DNA of 64,000 bases from Leptasterias polaris (GCA_037783415.1 JAZGTN010000026.1:2005001-2069000); one strand, 5' to 3'; shown: positions 46,614 through 58,191, counted from the stretch's first letter. Numbers and translations are program-made. The notes: generated by a model from the letters alone, not told the origin.

Positions 46614-46900
46614 TTAAACCAAGTGCAATGTATGGTAATTCTCAAAGCAAGGAACGACGCACATTGGATATGTACATTGTTTGCAAATCATCCTCGTTTG
46701 TTTTCTCTTGTGTAATCGACGGTTACTACAAACGATGCAGTCACGTTTTCTTCCGGAAGGGTTTTTGCCAGGATAATGCATTTTCTCTATCATCCCAACA
46801 GGAAAGTTATTCGCATTGGATCGTCTACAACGCAGCATTGTAGAACGCTCCCAACCCGTGAGCAAGCCGTCTATAACTTGAAGACGGAAGTCAAGATTAC
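46614..46900 (-). pseudogene. piggyBac transposase C-terminal Cys-rich domain, cut off by a frameshift
   Basis: Minus-strand frame with CIVCSNRRLHKRKQTRMICK, CTYPMC and CFENYHT, the Cys-rich zinc-binding C-terminus usual in piggyBac transposases, where it helps bind the transposon ends. It is out of frame with the catalytic part because of a 16-bp tandem duplication at 46901-46932. Without that duplication the two parts would be one reading frame. Confidence 0.8.
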
Positions 46901-46932
46901 TGACATGCTTATTTGTTGACATGCTTATTTGT
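46901..46932. repeat. 16-bp tandem duplication breaking the transposase frame
   Basis: TGACATGCTTATTTGT occurs twice in direct succession (46901-46916 and 46917-46932). The duplication brings an in-frame stop just after TNKHVNK on the minus strand. Sixteen is not a multiple of three, hence the shift. Confidence 0.9.
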
Positions 46933-48219
46933 TGGTATGCTGTTGAAAATTACCGTAGCATTGAGCATACATATGTTCAACATACAAAAAAACACCCGTT
47001 TCCACCATTTCAAACTTCTGTGTGTATGCGTGTAGTACTGACAAATTTGATTAGCGAGATCTGTTCCTCCCATGAATTTGTTGTAGTAATCTATAGATTT
47101 TGGCTTAGCAATTTCACGCAATCCACTTTCGCTTTTCTTACACCGATTTTTTTTGCTTATTACTTGGCAATCGCCTACATTTGTTAGGAATACAACATTT
47201 TTGTTATCACGCCAAACAATGCATAACTGACCAGCCTTCTCATAAAATTTGGGGTCATCTCCCTTTTTCATTCCATTTGTCTTTGGGTGTGCTGCACGAG
47301 GTATGCCCCGTGCCGTATAACGCACAGGACCACTACATCCAAATCCTAGGTTGTCCATTTTTGATACCAGAGCTGGCCTGTTAAAGTAATTATCACAATA
47401 AATTACATGTCCTTTATGTTCAAATCCATTTACAAGTTCAAGGACGACTTCTCCTGGGATGGTTAGGTCAGAGGGATGGCATTTTGCTGGGGATGATTCG
47501 GTATTTACAGGTGGCCTTTGTGAAGTCTTCGTCTCCTTGGGAGCAGCTCCTGTGTACAATACCCAAGAGCACGTGTAACCAGTCTCCGACTCATTCAAAG
47601 AGAATGCCTTCATTCCCCATTTGACCGGTTTTCTGGGCATGTACTGTAGAAACCCGAGTCGTCCCTTAAATTTGATCATACTCTCATCAGGAGATAAGTT
47701 CTGTCCAGGGTAATACAGGTTGCGAAATTTGGGGAGGATGACATCCAGCAAAGGCCTAACTTTCTTAAGCTTGTCACATCCAGAGGCTGGTTGAGGCAAC
47801 TGGTTGTCAGACAGGTGAAAAAATCTCATAATGGAACTAAATCTATTTCTGGACATAATGGATGGATACAATGGCGTGAGTAGAACTTCAGATGTTGACC
47901 AGTACATGCTGTACTGAGGTGACTTGTTGATACCCATAGCAAGCAGGAGTGCCACAAATGCCATCATTTCATTTAAGTGAGTGGGGGTCCAGGACGTTTG
48001 TGAAGCAGTTTGTTCTGCGTAGCGGTTTGTTTCGTCTACAAGCATATCCCAAACCGTACTGCAAAAGAACAACTGGAATACCTGTGTTGCAGAAAGTCCT
48101 GTAAAATCACTGGTGGGGCCGGCATCTCCGGTGAATTGCATCGGCTTCCTGTTGAGACGACCGATCTCTTTCCAACCCGATCTGAAGTCTGGTTTCTTCC
48201 GTGTAGATTTAGCGTTTTC
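46909..48219 (-). CDS. piggyBac-type transposase, main exon (catalytic domain)
   Basis: 436 codons after a TTCCTACTGCAG acceptor (the open frame itself runs to 48246). It has the DDE_Tnp_1_7 features of piggyBac transposases. The three catalytic Asp are in SPDESMIKFKGR, VIYCDNYFNRP and SIDYYNKFMGGTD; the RNRFSSIMRFFHLSDN and MPRKPVKWGMK motifs are also present. The enzyme cuts and pastes its element by a hairpin-intermediate route. The exon joins in phase 0 to an acidic first exon (48941-49126), giving about 498 residues. It ends early at TAA (46909) because a 16-bp duplication shifts the frame before the Cys-rich C-terminus. The catalytic part is otherwise open, so inactivation is recent, or the gene is being kept without its C-terminus. 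Confidence 0.9.
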   Translation of the reverse strand, partial: ENAKSTRKKPDFRSGWKEIGRLNRKPMQFTGDAGPTSDFTGLSATQVFQLFFCSTVWDMLVDETNRYAEQTASQTSWTPTHLNEMMAFVALLLAMGINKSPQYSMYWSTSEVLLTPLYPSIMSRNRFSSIMRFFHLSDNQLPQPASGCDKLKKVRPLLDVILPKFRNLYYPGQNLSPDESMIKFKGRLGFLQYMPRKPVKWGMKAFSLNESETGYTCSWVLYTGAAPKETKTSQRPPVNTESSPAKCHPSDLTIPGEVVLELVNGFEHKGHVIYCDNYFNRPALVSKMDNLGFGCSGPVRYTARGIPRAAHPKTNGMKKGDDPKFYEKAGQLCIVWRDNKNVVFLTNVGDCQVISKKNRCKKSESGLREIAKPKSIDYYNKFMGGTDLANQICQYYTHTHRSLKWWKRVFFCMLNICMLNATVIFNSIPTNKHVNK

Positions 48220-48363
48220 CTGCAGTAGGAAAGAGGAAAGAGGCAAAATGCATGAGGGCGCTGTAGATCTATCACTTTACGTAAAGTGTGCTATATGCAG
48301 AGTTATTTGAGGACCCAGATTGATGAAAATGTTATTATGTAACCTTCTCGTTCCACAAATATA

Positions 48364-48468
48364 GGGCAAGGGGGTGGGGGAGGGGGAAGGGGTGAGAAGG
48401 GAAAGGGGTGGGGGAAGGGGTGAGAAGGGAAAGGGGTGGGGGAAGGGGAAGGAAGTGGGGGAGGGGTG
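48364..48468 (+). repeat. G-rich tract
   Basis: About 100 bases almost free of C, with at least twelve runs of three or more G and an internal repeat of GGTGAGAAGGGAAAGGGGTG. It lies in the intron between the two transposase exons, on the strand opposite to the transcript. It could form G-quadruplexes. Confidence 0.85.
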
Positions 48469-48940
48469 TGCATGCAGTTGCCATGTCAAATTGTTGTAAT
48501 GAACTTTCCCTTTGTTTGTGTGCTTTTTAGTGTAATATTCCTTATCGCAAATAATAATAATAAAACTTATATAGCGCTGGTATCTTAACCGAGGGTTAAT
48601 TCATTGCGTTGCACCAACAGAGGGCGCCCTTCCGCAAACCATTATGGGATAAATCTTTACATCCAACATGGCCGCCAATGGTGGCCCATCGTTGATGGTC
48701 TTTTTGTATTCATTGTTGTCCGAGTCGACACATCATAACTTTAAGTGACAAACTTAATCATTAAGAACGCCCGCAGAAACGCCTTTTTACTGTTCAATGT
48801 ACCTTTAAGAGCCATTGTCCTAAATCAAATTAAAAGCCAATGTAAAAAGGGGTACTTTTGGACAAATTTATGCCCAAGTTATTCCTGCCCTCTAACTGCA
48901 TGCACGGTCATGACCTACTCCCTAACAACATCGTGCTTAC

Positions 48941-49126
48941 CTGCTCCACCTCGCTCGCCGATTCGCTGGAGGTTGATTCACCACCATCCTGCGTGTCGAT
49001 CTCCCCTTCCGAGTCGATCTCCCCTTCCGAGTCGATCTCCCCTCCTTCCGAGTCGATCTCCCCTCCTTCCGAGTCGCTGTCTGCAAATATCTCGGCCAAA
49101 ATTTCAGCATTTCTATCGCCGTCCAT
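48941..49126 (-). CDS. piggyBac-type transposase, acidic first exon
   Basis: 62 codons from ATG at 49126 to a GCAG-GTAAGC donor. Asp/Glu/Ser-rich with four GEIDSE-type repeats (DNA repeat CTCCCCTTCCGAGTCGAT). An acidic N-terminus before the catalytic domain is common in piggyBac proteins. Phase 0 matches the main exon. The repeated CCAAYAGAGGGCGCCC and CATTATGGG segments on either side (48615-48650 and 49215-49260) are direct repeats that may belong to the element. Confidence 0.7.
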
Positions 49127-52100
49127 AATGTTGCAGCCACTTGTTCGTTTGAATGAATGCGCGCCAACAGGTCCGCGGGGGAACGCTATAAATCACAATG
49201 GGATTAACGAATTCGCCAATAGAGGGCGCCCTTGTTACTTTCTCAATAAGCATTATGGGTGGGGACCAATAAGCGCCACTGGTCGTTAAACAATACATTT
49301 GACAAGGTGCCATATGGAGCCCTGGTCGGGAAGAATGACCCCAAATATGTGCCATTTGTCGCCCGTGGTACTGATAGGGATAACTACCTGCATTTCTAAT
49401 GAAAATAAACATTGTATTCTCTCTGGAGATTTAAATATTAATCTTCTAAATTACGATGATAATATCACTGTACAAAATTTTCTTGATACTATGTTTTCAT
49501 ACTCCTTTATTCCACTTATAGATAAACCCACAAGGGTAACCCGTCATTCGGCAACTTTAATTGATAATATTTACACCAACATTCTACCCATACCAGACTC
49601 TGTTATATTAACTGCAGATATTACTGACCATTTTCCTATTTTAACGTCGATACCAATGATCAATGCTCACCCTAAGATCACTAAGAATGTCGGCTCTCGT
49701 TATTATACTAAGGATAATTAAAAAAACTTAATGCGTGATTTGAATTTAGCCGACTGGTCCCCTGTATTTAATACCCTAGATCCTAATATTGCTTTTAACT
49801 ATTTTGCGAATATATTTAATGAGCATCACGACAAAAATGTCCCACTTAGAAATAAAAAGAAAAACAAAGCCAATCCTAAATCTCCCTGGGTAACACTATC
49901 CCTCCTGAAATCAATACAACTTAAAAATAGACTGTATCATAAATTCCTTTCTAAACGTAATGAAATAAATCATGCGAACTATATTAAATACAAAAATATT
50001 CTAACCAGTGTTTTACGAACAGCTGAAAGAAGTATTATTGCTCTCAATTTGAAAAAGAAAAAACAAATATTAAGAATACTTGGAAAATTATAAACCGGGT
50101 TATTAATAAAAAATCTCCTTCTACGAAAATTCCTGACATCACTGTTAATGGAAATTTAACTGATGACCCCCAAATTATGGCCGAGAGTTTTAATAATTTT
50201 TTTGCAAACATAGGCCCCAATCTGGCTAAAAATATTCCTCAATGCAAAGCAAAAATCTTTGATTATCTCGCTCATCCTAACTCACATTCTTTATTTTTTC
50301 AACCAGCCACTAAAAAAGAAATTGCTGATATTATCAAGAATTTGCCAAATAAAGCTAGCAGTGGTTTTGATTCAATCACTTCCTTTGTTCTAAAAAATAC
50401 TGTTTCCGTAATTGTAGAACCTCTTACATACATTATTAACATTTCTTTATCAACTGGTATTGTGCCAGATAACCTGAAGATAGCAAAAGTTATTCCTATT
50501 TACAAAGCTTCAGATATTGATCTAGTAAGCAACTACAGGCCAAATTCAATATTACCGTGTTTTTCGAAAAATTTGAAAGAATTGTTTATGTACGTACTCT
50601 TGATTTTTTACGTAAATACGATATCATATCAAACTTCCAGTTTGGGTTTCGTGCAAAACATTCAACTACTCATGCTGTTCTTCATCTCATTAATAAGGTT
50701 GTGACAGGTTTAGACAATTCAGAACACACCCTTGGTATTTTTCTTGATTTTTCAAAAGCCTTTGACACCTTAGATCATAATGTATTGTTATATAAGCTTA
50801 ATTACTACGGCATCAGAGGAGTCCCTCTTGCTTGGTTTCAAAGTTATCTCTCTAACAGAAAGCAATATGTATTAGTTAATAACACTCCTTCTAATATACG
50901 TTCCTTGACATGTGGGGTTCCTCAAGGATCTATTCTTGGACCACTACTATTTCTTGTTTATATAAATGACCTAGTTAATGCCTCAAAACATTTGTCGTGT
51001 ATCTTATTCGCCGATGATTCAAATTTATTCTATAGTAACAAAAATATTAATGATTTGATTGACGTTGTTAATACTGACCTTGTTCTGATATCAGACTGGA
51101 TAAAAGCAAACAAACTTTCTTTAAATGTCAAAAAGACTAAGTGTATGTTGTTTAGTAATTCTTTACGTTCATTACCAAGGGATGTTTTCATCGATAACAA
51201 CAAGATCACTGAAACAGATTGCACTAAATTTCTTGGTTTATATATTGATAATAAATTAACTTGGAACAACCACATCGACTATATATGTAAAACTCTTTCT
51301 AGAAACATTGGTATTATCAACAGGCTCAAGTTTTATATACCTAAATATATCCTGTTATCCCTGTACAATACTTTAATATTGTCATATATTAATTACGGAA
51401 TCTTAGCTTGGGGAAACTGTATTCAAAGATCAATGAATCGACTAGTTTTACTCCAAAAAAAGGCCCTAAGAATTACAAATCATACCAGCTATTTAGCTCA
51501 CTCCGACCCGCTTTTTCTACTAGATAACACACTCAAGGTAAACGACATATACCATTTCCAACTCGCTATCTTCATGTTTCAATTAACCAAAAATGATCTA
51601 CCGAACTGCATTTCGTCCATGTTTAACATAAATAGGGACTTTCATAGATATTTAACTCGGCAGGCCTCCGAATTTCATTTACCATTTGTACGGACAGCTC
51701 TAGCCAAAAAAAGTGTTAAATTTGAAGGGCCAAAATTGTGGAACTCTCTAGACAATACAATAAAAAAATCGTTATCTATTTCTACTTTCAAAACCAAATT
51801 TAAACAGATTCTTCTTAACAAGTACTCGAATTAATGACTCAGAATTTCATCGCTATGTCTTTTCTTGTCAATACTGTTCTGCAAAATTCCTTCTAAATCC
51901 TTCGTAATACCTGTTTATCTTCATAGATCATGGTTTTGTGTTATTTTGTATTATTTTATATCTTGTTGGTGTGGCTTTCTTGCATGCTCCTTTTTGTGAG
52001 TACTTTTACTTGTTTTGGAACCTTTTATTTTATTTTAGAAATTTATTCATTTCCCTGTAAAATCCACCAGTTTGTTATTGGTTGTCATATTGTGACTTTT

Positions 52101-52411
52101 GCGTAGCTTATTATCATATTCATTTTCATAAAAAATTCACCTCTAATTTAACTATTATGTTACGTTATTTTTTGTGTACGTACGTGTTTTGTTTAGCTTT
52201 CATAGCTTTCATACTGTATCTTCTTTGTTGTTTATGTCCAGGGGACTCGCACTCGACAAGCTTGCTTTTTGTGGGTCCCCTGCATCTCTAGGTGGTGTTA
52301 TTCAAATGTTATTATTCTGATCTTTATATTTTTTTTTAAATGTATAAATTATAATAAGTACAAATTGTATTCTTTTATGCCTTGAGATGAAATAAAGTAA
52401 AGTAAAGTAAT

Positions 52412-52750
52412 ATAAATTAGAATCAACTCTTGCAAGTGCTCTTTAGTGTTTAACTATGACTATATAGGCCTACATACCACAAAATAATTATCCTTTTATT
52501 TTCCGGGAATGCAAAATTCTCTGGAGCCAAAAATTGGAAAAAGAATATGTGATACTGTTCGTTTTAATGTAGGTTACAAGTTTCTCATTGTTAAAAACAT
52601 GTAAAATGTATGCCTTTATTATATTAAAATCGTCGAGATCCCGAAGGGCCTCGGACCTGCGATCATTGGCTTGGTAATTGGCTTGGTAAAGCGGTAAACC
52701 GCGGTGCCATCAGACCATCATGACAATATCTCTGATTTGATACCTTATAT
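52412..52750. other. Stretch with no recognised gene
   Basis: Follows the LINE 3' end. No gene, RNA or repeat family recognised. Confidence 0.3.
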
Positions 52751-52899
52751 TATTACTGTATATATTGAATAGACTTGTTCAAAGTCCGCCATCGTTGCAG
52801 TCTCATGTCTACAGTACAAAGAATACGACAGCATCGGGCGCACACGGCCTCAGGACTTAGTACGAGTTTACACTGTTCTTCATTACTTTGTACACGGAT

Positions 52900-53345
52900 A
52901 CGAAACACGCTATAAATGATGTCACGATGACGTGCATATAAAATTACGTCATTGTGCACAACTTCAATACCCAGAGAGTCAACATCTGAAGACAATTTGA
53001 AAATTTGACGTTTAATTTTGGGAGATATGGTGGTAACAAGATTGCCTAATTAAATATTCATGTCATTATAACTCAGCTAATTGATTAAGAAATTAAACAG
53101 TATAACATTTAGTGATTAAGTTATGTACTAAGCTTCGATTCAATATAGGACTCAAGTCTGTCATTTATACTGTTTCTAAGATTACGAATAAAGAAAAATC
53201 GTGTGTTAAACCTATGGCGTTTTGGTGGAAAGAAAAAAAAACGTTTGTACAATAGCTGTTCCGACTGGAAGGTCGGAACAGCTAATAATAATAATCTCGA
53301 CGAAAACAATAGCTGTTCCGACAGTTAGGTCGGAACAGCTAATTA
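52900..53345 (-). repeat. Module Y relative with two hairpins
   Basis: Minus-strand relative of the module Y head: AATTAAATATTCATGTC, ACTAAGCTTCGATTCAATAT, AAATCGTGTGTTAAACC. It ends with two hairpins, AGCTGTTCCGAC-TGGAAG-GTCGGAACAGCT at 53254-53283 and a second at 53313-53342, joined by the AATAATAATCTCGACGAAAA spacer. This shows the hairpin can also occur as a two-copy array. Confidence 0.7.
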
Positions 53346-53599
53346 TAATAATGATTATGTTAAATTATCACCGACAAAATACGAAGTATTGACCACAAGA
53401 CGAATTGTTTCAATGTAATTGCCCCCCACAAAATAACCAGACATTTTCTTTATAGCCTAGCAAAATGTGACAGTTTTTCCAGCCAAAAATATTTGGTGAA
53501 AATTGAACCAATGTTAATAGTACTTTAAAAAAAGTTATTTTATTGGTTAGTTATAAATTAACCAATTTATAGCGAACACTGAAATTCACCAACACGTTG

Positions 53600-54000
53600 G
53601 TAACACTACATTGCCCAATAAGATGGGTAATGACACAACTACCAATTGTTGGGTAAAAACATTTATCCAATTATGTGGTAAACATATTTGACCAACTAGA
53701 TGGGTAATAGAACATCAACCAATTGTTGGGTAAAACATTTATCCAATTATGTGGGAAACATATTTGACCAACTAGATGGGGGATGGCACAACAACCAATT
53801 GTTGGGTAAAAACATTTCTCCAATTATGTGGTAAACATATTTGACCAACTAGATGGGGAATAGCACAACAACCAATTGTTGGGTAAAAACATTTCTCCAA
53901 TTATGTGGTACATATTTGACCAACTAGATGGGGGAATGGCACAACAACCAATTGTTGGGTAAAAATATTTCCCCAATTAGTGGTAAACACGGTGGCGAAA
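53600..54000. repeat. 76-bp minisatellite, about five units
   Basis: Units start ACCAATTGTTGGGTAAAA at 53641, 53718, 53793, 53871 and 53947 (spacing 75-78 bp) and contain CCAATTATGTGGTAAACATA and GACCAACTAGATGGG. CCAATTGTTGG is a near-palindrome. Related pieces (TTGGGTAAATTTTGCCCAA) continue to about 54090. Confidence 0.85.
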
Positions 54001-54232
54001 TACCGTTGGGCAAAAAAAGTCCAACAGTGTGGGCAGTTGATAATTCGATCATCTTTGGGTAAAAGTTGGGTAAATTTTGCCCAATTGTTTTAAGAGTGTA
54101 CGTGATGGGCACATGCAGGATTGTGTTTATACTAATATTGTAATAATACACGTGAGTCATATTTACATGGTGTTCAGGCGCAGACTGGTGATTTTTTTTA
54201 AAGTTTTTTTTTGTACGGGGGTAAACAGACAA

Positions 54233-56391
54233 TTAAAAGGATATCAGATGCGAAAGCATGGGGTCATACTGCATCCTTGAATGTTGTTGAAAATGACAAC
54301 ATGCCAGTTGAAAACGTAAACCACTGACATTGTGAGGGTGACGCCAAGCAGAATGCAATTGACAAAAAAAATCTACAGAAATCAAACAGTATTGTAATGG
54401 TACGGTTTATCCAGCGTACTTAGCTTATTAGCTTCTTGCAACGATCTAGGAAATTAGTTCGAAGGGAAAATAACAGATTATCATACACAAAATATTGATT
54501 TAATAATTTAAATGCTTTTGCTTATCATAGCTTATCATTAATATGCCCTGTTACGTAATATTTAGATTTTGTTTGTTGTTGCATATTTGCTGACTGTCTC
54601 CAGCATTATAAACTTCTTGGGTAAAGTTGTCTGAAATGGTATTTTAAATATCTTAAGGTTGGAGGCTCGAAACTAGAGGTGTCTGAGTTAATTTTTCCTT
54701 TATGACCGAAAACTGGCGCGACGAAGTTAAGTTGTTGAGGATATTGCATGCATAACCGCCATTTCATATTTTGTATACATTCGCTCTAAAGCTTGCTTTT
54801 CCAATTCCAATGTTAGTAATCTGTATTTTTAAGGACTTTTTCTGAAATGATTTAAAATACTATAATTTCAATTACTCACCATTTCTTGATACTGAGTATG
54901 AAGACGGAAGGTAAAGCGATCCACTTAGGTACAGTGCCGCCCTGGAAACCAAACAATCACAGAACAAGAGTTAAATATTATACTTTGCTTACATTTAAAC
55001 ACAACGTTCACATAATAAACAAATTAGGTTTGGTTCTTTTTAAAAGATTGCCTTTCATCCTGGATGTTCAACGACCTCTGGGATTTTGATAGATCCCTTG
55101 CATAAATTATGCAATAAGTCTTCTTTTACTTCAGTGAGGGCGCTATTTGACCTTGTGACGTCATGTTATGCAAGGAGTATGTTACCTTGTATAGCACTAT
55201 ACACTCACCCGTAGCTATCTCTATTGTATCATTACACAAACAATAACACTACTCCACGGTCAGAAGGAATGCCGGTAAATGATCGTTTGCCAATTTCTAT
55301 TATTTTTTGGAAGCACAATTATTTATTCAGGAGTTTGTATTATATTATTTGAAAAGCCCTAATAGTTACCTTATGGAAACTGTTTGATTTTCAGCGATGT
55401 TTGCAATGAACGAGAACGACAAACTTTGCAATAAGGAGCCGCTTGTTCGAAACAAAGTATCTCTGGTTGAATTGCACTCTTGGACATCGAATGTTGGGGC
55501 TGGTAACCAGTAAAAACTTGAGTCTGCTTCAGCTTGATTCAACAAAGACCCTCGTATGGCAACACAAAAAAATAACTCCCCGTCAGTACTGGAGACGTTA
55601 ACTGCGGACAAAAATTGGAAATACGTGCGTAAATCCCCATCATCCAATTCTGTGCTCCGTTTCATAATAGTTTTCTATATCGCTTTTTACTGTTGTCGTT
55701 TGTGATCATAGGATGATACGGAGACACGATACACAGGGCTAGAATTACACTGATGTCCCCTGTTGCCCCTCGTCTTGACCCTTGGTGCCCCTTACATACT
55801 TTCACATAACTTTAAGATTTTTAAATGGAAATGCCTTTGCCTTCTCAAAGATGAAATTCCAGGCCTGGGTATACACTCTACAGTCCAGACTGTGTAGGCC
55901 TACATTGATTATCGGCCATTTTGTTTAAAACATGATAGGAAAAAACCCATCATAAGCACAAGAAAAGTTTGGTATAATCATAATCAGACTCTTCCTCTGT
56001 GTTGTACGCGGATAACGAAAGTAAAGGGCCCCAGCGTATAGGGCAGTATCACCAATTCTATATATATAGGCCTACTATTTGGCTAATTCATTTTGCCATA
56101 ATGTGCCTCATTCGTTGAATCATTTAACTACTGCATGTTTAATAATATTCAGCAGTTTAATTTGAATGAAGTATATAATTGTGATAAACGTTATGAAGTA
56201 GGCCTACATTATCAAATTAACTCACCTGTGACGATATCACCTGGTATGAAATATGGGTCCATCGTCAAACTAAAGAGTCCTTGATCGTCAGGCTGAGCAA
56301 TGTCAAATAACTCGCAGCAGCAGCCCTGCGCATGCGGTACCACTGACGACACAACATAAGTTAAGGTCACGATGGTGATAAAGTGCTTCAT
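54233..56391 (-). CDS. Small secreted protein, four exons, possibly Reeler-like
   Basis: Exon 1 (56226-56391) opens MKHFITIVTLTYVVSSVV, a clear signal peptide ending near HAQG, followed by CCCELFD, and ends in PGDIVT with donor GTGAGT (phase 1). Exon 2 is taken as 55370-55649 (acceptor CACAG, weak pyrimidine tract, but the phase fits) and holds YFQFLSAVNVSSTDGELFFC, FYWLPAPTFDVQECNSTRDT and LSFSFIANIAENQTVSI. Exon 3 is 54880-54941 (AALYLSGSLYLPSSYSVSRN; TTTCCAG acceptor, GTGAGT donor). Exon 4, 54233-54372, ends in HLISF and TAA. All phases agree, giving about 215 residues. The spacing of Cys, DT..R, FSFIA and the closing RAAL weakly recalls Reeler domains; that is a guess. No TM segment follows the signal peptide. 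Confidence 0.55.
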
Positions 56392-56769
56392 AATTCCGTG
56401 GATTTCTTATATAAAAAATGTTACAACCACACCATTATCTAGTCTAACTCTTCGAACGTTGGTTCACGATGTCTAAAAATGTATAAACATATTTACTGCT
56501 CGGTGGTTTACAAGAAACTGAGCAGTCATGTTACAGTTTTTATTGTTGACCGTCGAATGCGTGGTGGGCAAGTTATTTCATTCAATCTCAGAAGCACATA
56601 ACAATATAAATGCAACCAACCACACACAAATAAAGCATTCACAAAATGGTGTTTCCCTCATGGTCTAGTGCTCGCTTAATTTATACTTACTTAGCCTTGA
56701 CAGACACAGAAACCGTGTATTTACAATGAAAACTGCGGTTTTGATTTGAAGTAAATTATTTGAACAGCC

Positions 56770-57960
56770 CTTTCTCACCCACATGGCGACGCTCTCTCGT
56801 CCTTCGATAACAAACAAAGCTGTTCTCATGGTCTTACTTGACTTGCCGGCCGCCTTCGACACTGTCGATCATGACATCATCCTACAGAGACTTCGCAGTC
56901 AATTCAGAATTGATGGTACTGTTAATTCCTGGTTCCGCACATACCTCAGTGAGCGTGAGACTCAAATTTCCATTCAAGGTGACATCTCACGTGAACATAA
57001 CTTTACCTATTTACTCCCTCAAGGCTCAATTGTTGGTCCGTTAGGGTTCATCATGTACACTTCTCCCATTGGAACATCATGTTCCATCAGTATGTTGATG
57101 ATATTCAACTCTATGTTGAATTGGATCCGAGGAGTGACAGTTACCATCAACGAGTTCTCTCGTCTTGCATGTTATGTACAATCATCGAATGGATGTCACA
57201 AAAGATGCATTAAACTTAACCGGAATAAGACAGAGTTCTTTGGCTTTGCCTACAATCGCATACTTCCTTCTCTCACTAACCTGGAGCTAAGACTTGAAAA
57301 TCTACACATTCACACTTCCTCTTCTATTAAAGATTTAGGCATTATTCTGGATCCATCTTTGAGTGTGTCTTATCATGTGAGCTCTGTTTGTAAAATTGCT
57401 AACTTTCACAGTCATTCGCAACCTGTGGCGCATCCGTCGATTCATCACACAAGATGCCTGTCATCATGCTGTCAGATGTCTGGTCCTTTCCCGCGAACAC
57501 AATGCCAATTCTACGTTGTATGCATGGAGCGCGCGAAGTTAACCTAAAATGCTCACAACGCTTGCAAAATAATGCTGCTCGGCTAGTCTTTGCATGTGGA
57601 CGGGACCAGCCTTCTGGTAGCCTGCTGACAGTGCTACATTGGCTTCCTGTTAAAGAAAGAATCCGTTTCAAAATGTTAACACCGATTTACAAAATTCTCC
57701 ATGCTCAAGCTCCCTCTTATCTTGTTGATTTGATACATTTACAAATCGGTATTGTCCCGGATGACATCGACTCTGTTTCTCTTTGGACTTGACCCGGCTT
57801 TCCATTCCTAGATCCAAAAGGAAAGCTGGTGACAGAGCCTTCGCAGTCACTGCACCGCGCTTGTGGAACACGCTACCAACAAGTCTAAGCTGCGTCGTGT
57901 TCAAACGCCTCTTAAAGACACTTCTCTGTTCCCAGAATCGTCCTAATTTGCTCCTATTTT
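56770..57960 (+). pseudogene. Broken LINE reverse transcriptase (CR1/L2-like)
   Basis: Plus-strand RT in several frames. 56783-57070 holds LLDLPAAFDTVDHDI, WFRTYLSERETQISIQG and PQGSIVGPLGF. The YVDD catalytic motif is at about 57093-57104 but in another frame. LNRNKTEFFGF and KDLGIILDPSLS follow to about 57400. After another shift, 57540-57760 has RLQNNAARLVFACGRDQP and LHWLPVKERIRFKML with YKILHAQAPSYL, and a last frame has APRLWNTLPTSL. This is the Jockey-superfamily layout. It lacks the endonuclease and starts inside the RT. Confidence 0.8.
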
Positions 57961-58160
57961 TGTTTGGTTTCCTTGGCTAGTCGTTGGTTTGTTTTTGTTG
58001 TTTTGTTTCCTGAAGCAGTCAATATTTGTATACTATACTTATGACGTCATTAGAGTAGGGCGCCCTCTAGAGGTCAAAAGAGGTCATTGGCCCATTCTGT
58101 TCGCCGACCGCATACCGAAACCAATTAAATTATTTCGTCCCTCGAAATATTATTTTGTAT

Positions 58161-58191
58161 CCCTCGAAATGTTAAAATAACATTTCGAGGG
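58161..58191. repeat. 13-bp perfect inverted repeat
   Basis: CCCTCGAAATGTT and AACATTTCGAGGG around a 5-nt AAAAT loop. CCCTCGAAAT also occurs just upstream (58139-58148), so the sequence is locally reiterated. Confidence 0.8.

Larger units (their letters stand above)
46094..49391. mobile_element. 3298-bp insertion in the LINE, flanked by ATTTC
   Basis: The LINE reading frame stops at 46093 and resumes in the same frame at 49397. ATTTC at 46089-46093 is repeated at 49392-49396, so the insertion has a 5-bp target duplication. Ends begin ACAGTAGGACCTTGC and finish GATAACTACCTGC; they show only weak inverted similarity (CAGTAGG against GCAGGTAG). It carries a piggyBac-type transposase gene. A 5-bp duplication is unlike piggyBac, which duplicates TTAA, so the piggyBac gene may be nested inside another element. 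Confidence 0.7.
45262..51834 (+). pseudogene. LINE polyprotein: PHD finger, endonuclease, reverse transcriptase (broken)
   Basis: 45286-45591: PHD-like finger (CVFCNRPV, CDICNNWVHLKC, WFCHLC). A frameshift near 45575 leads into 45561-46093: endonuclease start (FIHFNIRSLPKN, LTETWLKD, GVLYKPP). After the 3298-bp insertion the endonuclease resumes at 49397 (ILSGDLNINLL, TLIDNIYTN, DHFPI). A TAA at 49719 and frameshifts near 50055 and 50560 follow. The RT is best kept in 50557-51834 (425 codons): DFSKAFDTLDH, GVPQGSILGPLLF, and the catalytic FADD, then LTWNNHI and LWNSLDNTIKK. The domain set and order fit CR1-like elements with an N-terminal PHD. The lesions show the copy cannot encode a whole product. 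Confidence 0.85.
45170..52411 (+). mobile_element. Jockey-superfamily LINE (CR1/Daphne-like), split by a 3.3-kb insertion
   Basis: A near full-length non-LTR retrotransposon of about 3.9 kb once the insertion is removed: a 5' region, a PHD-like zinc finger, an AP endonuclease, a reverse transcriptase, the LINE C-terminus and a 3' tail. The tail is an A/T-rich 3' region ending in (AAAGT)n at 52391-52410, a simple-repeat ending usual for this group. No target duplication could be defined. Confidence 0.85.
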
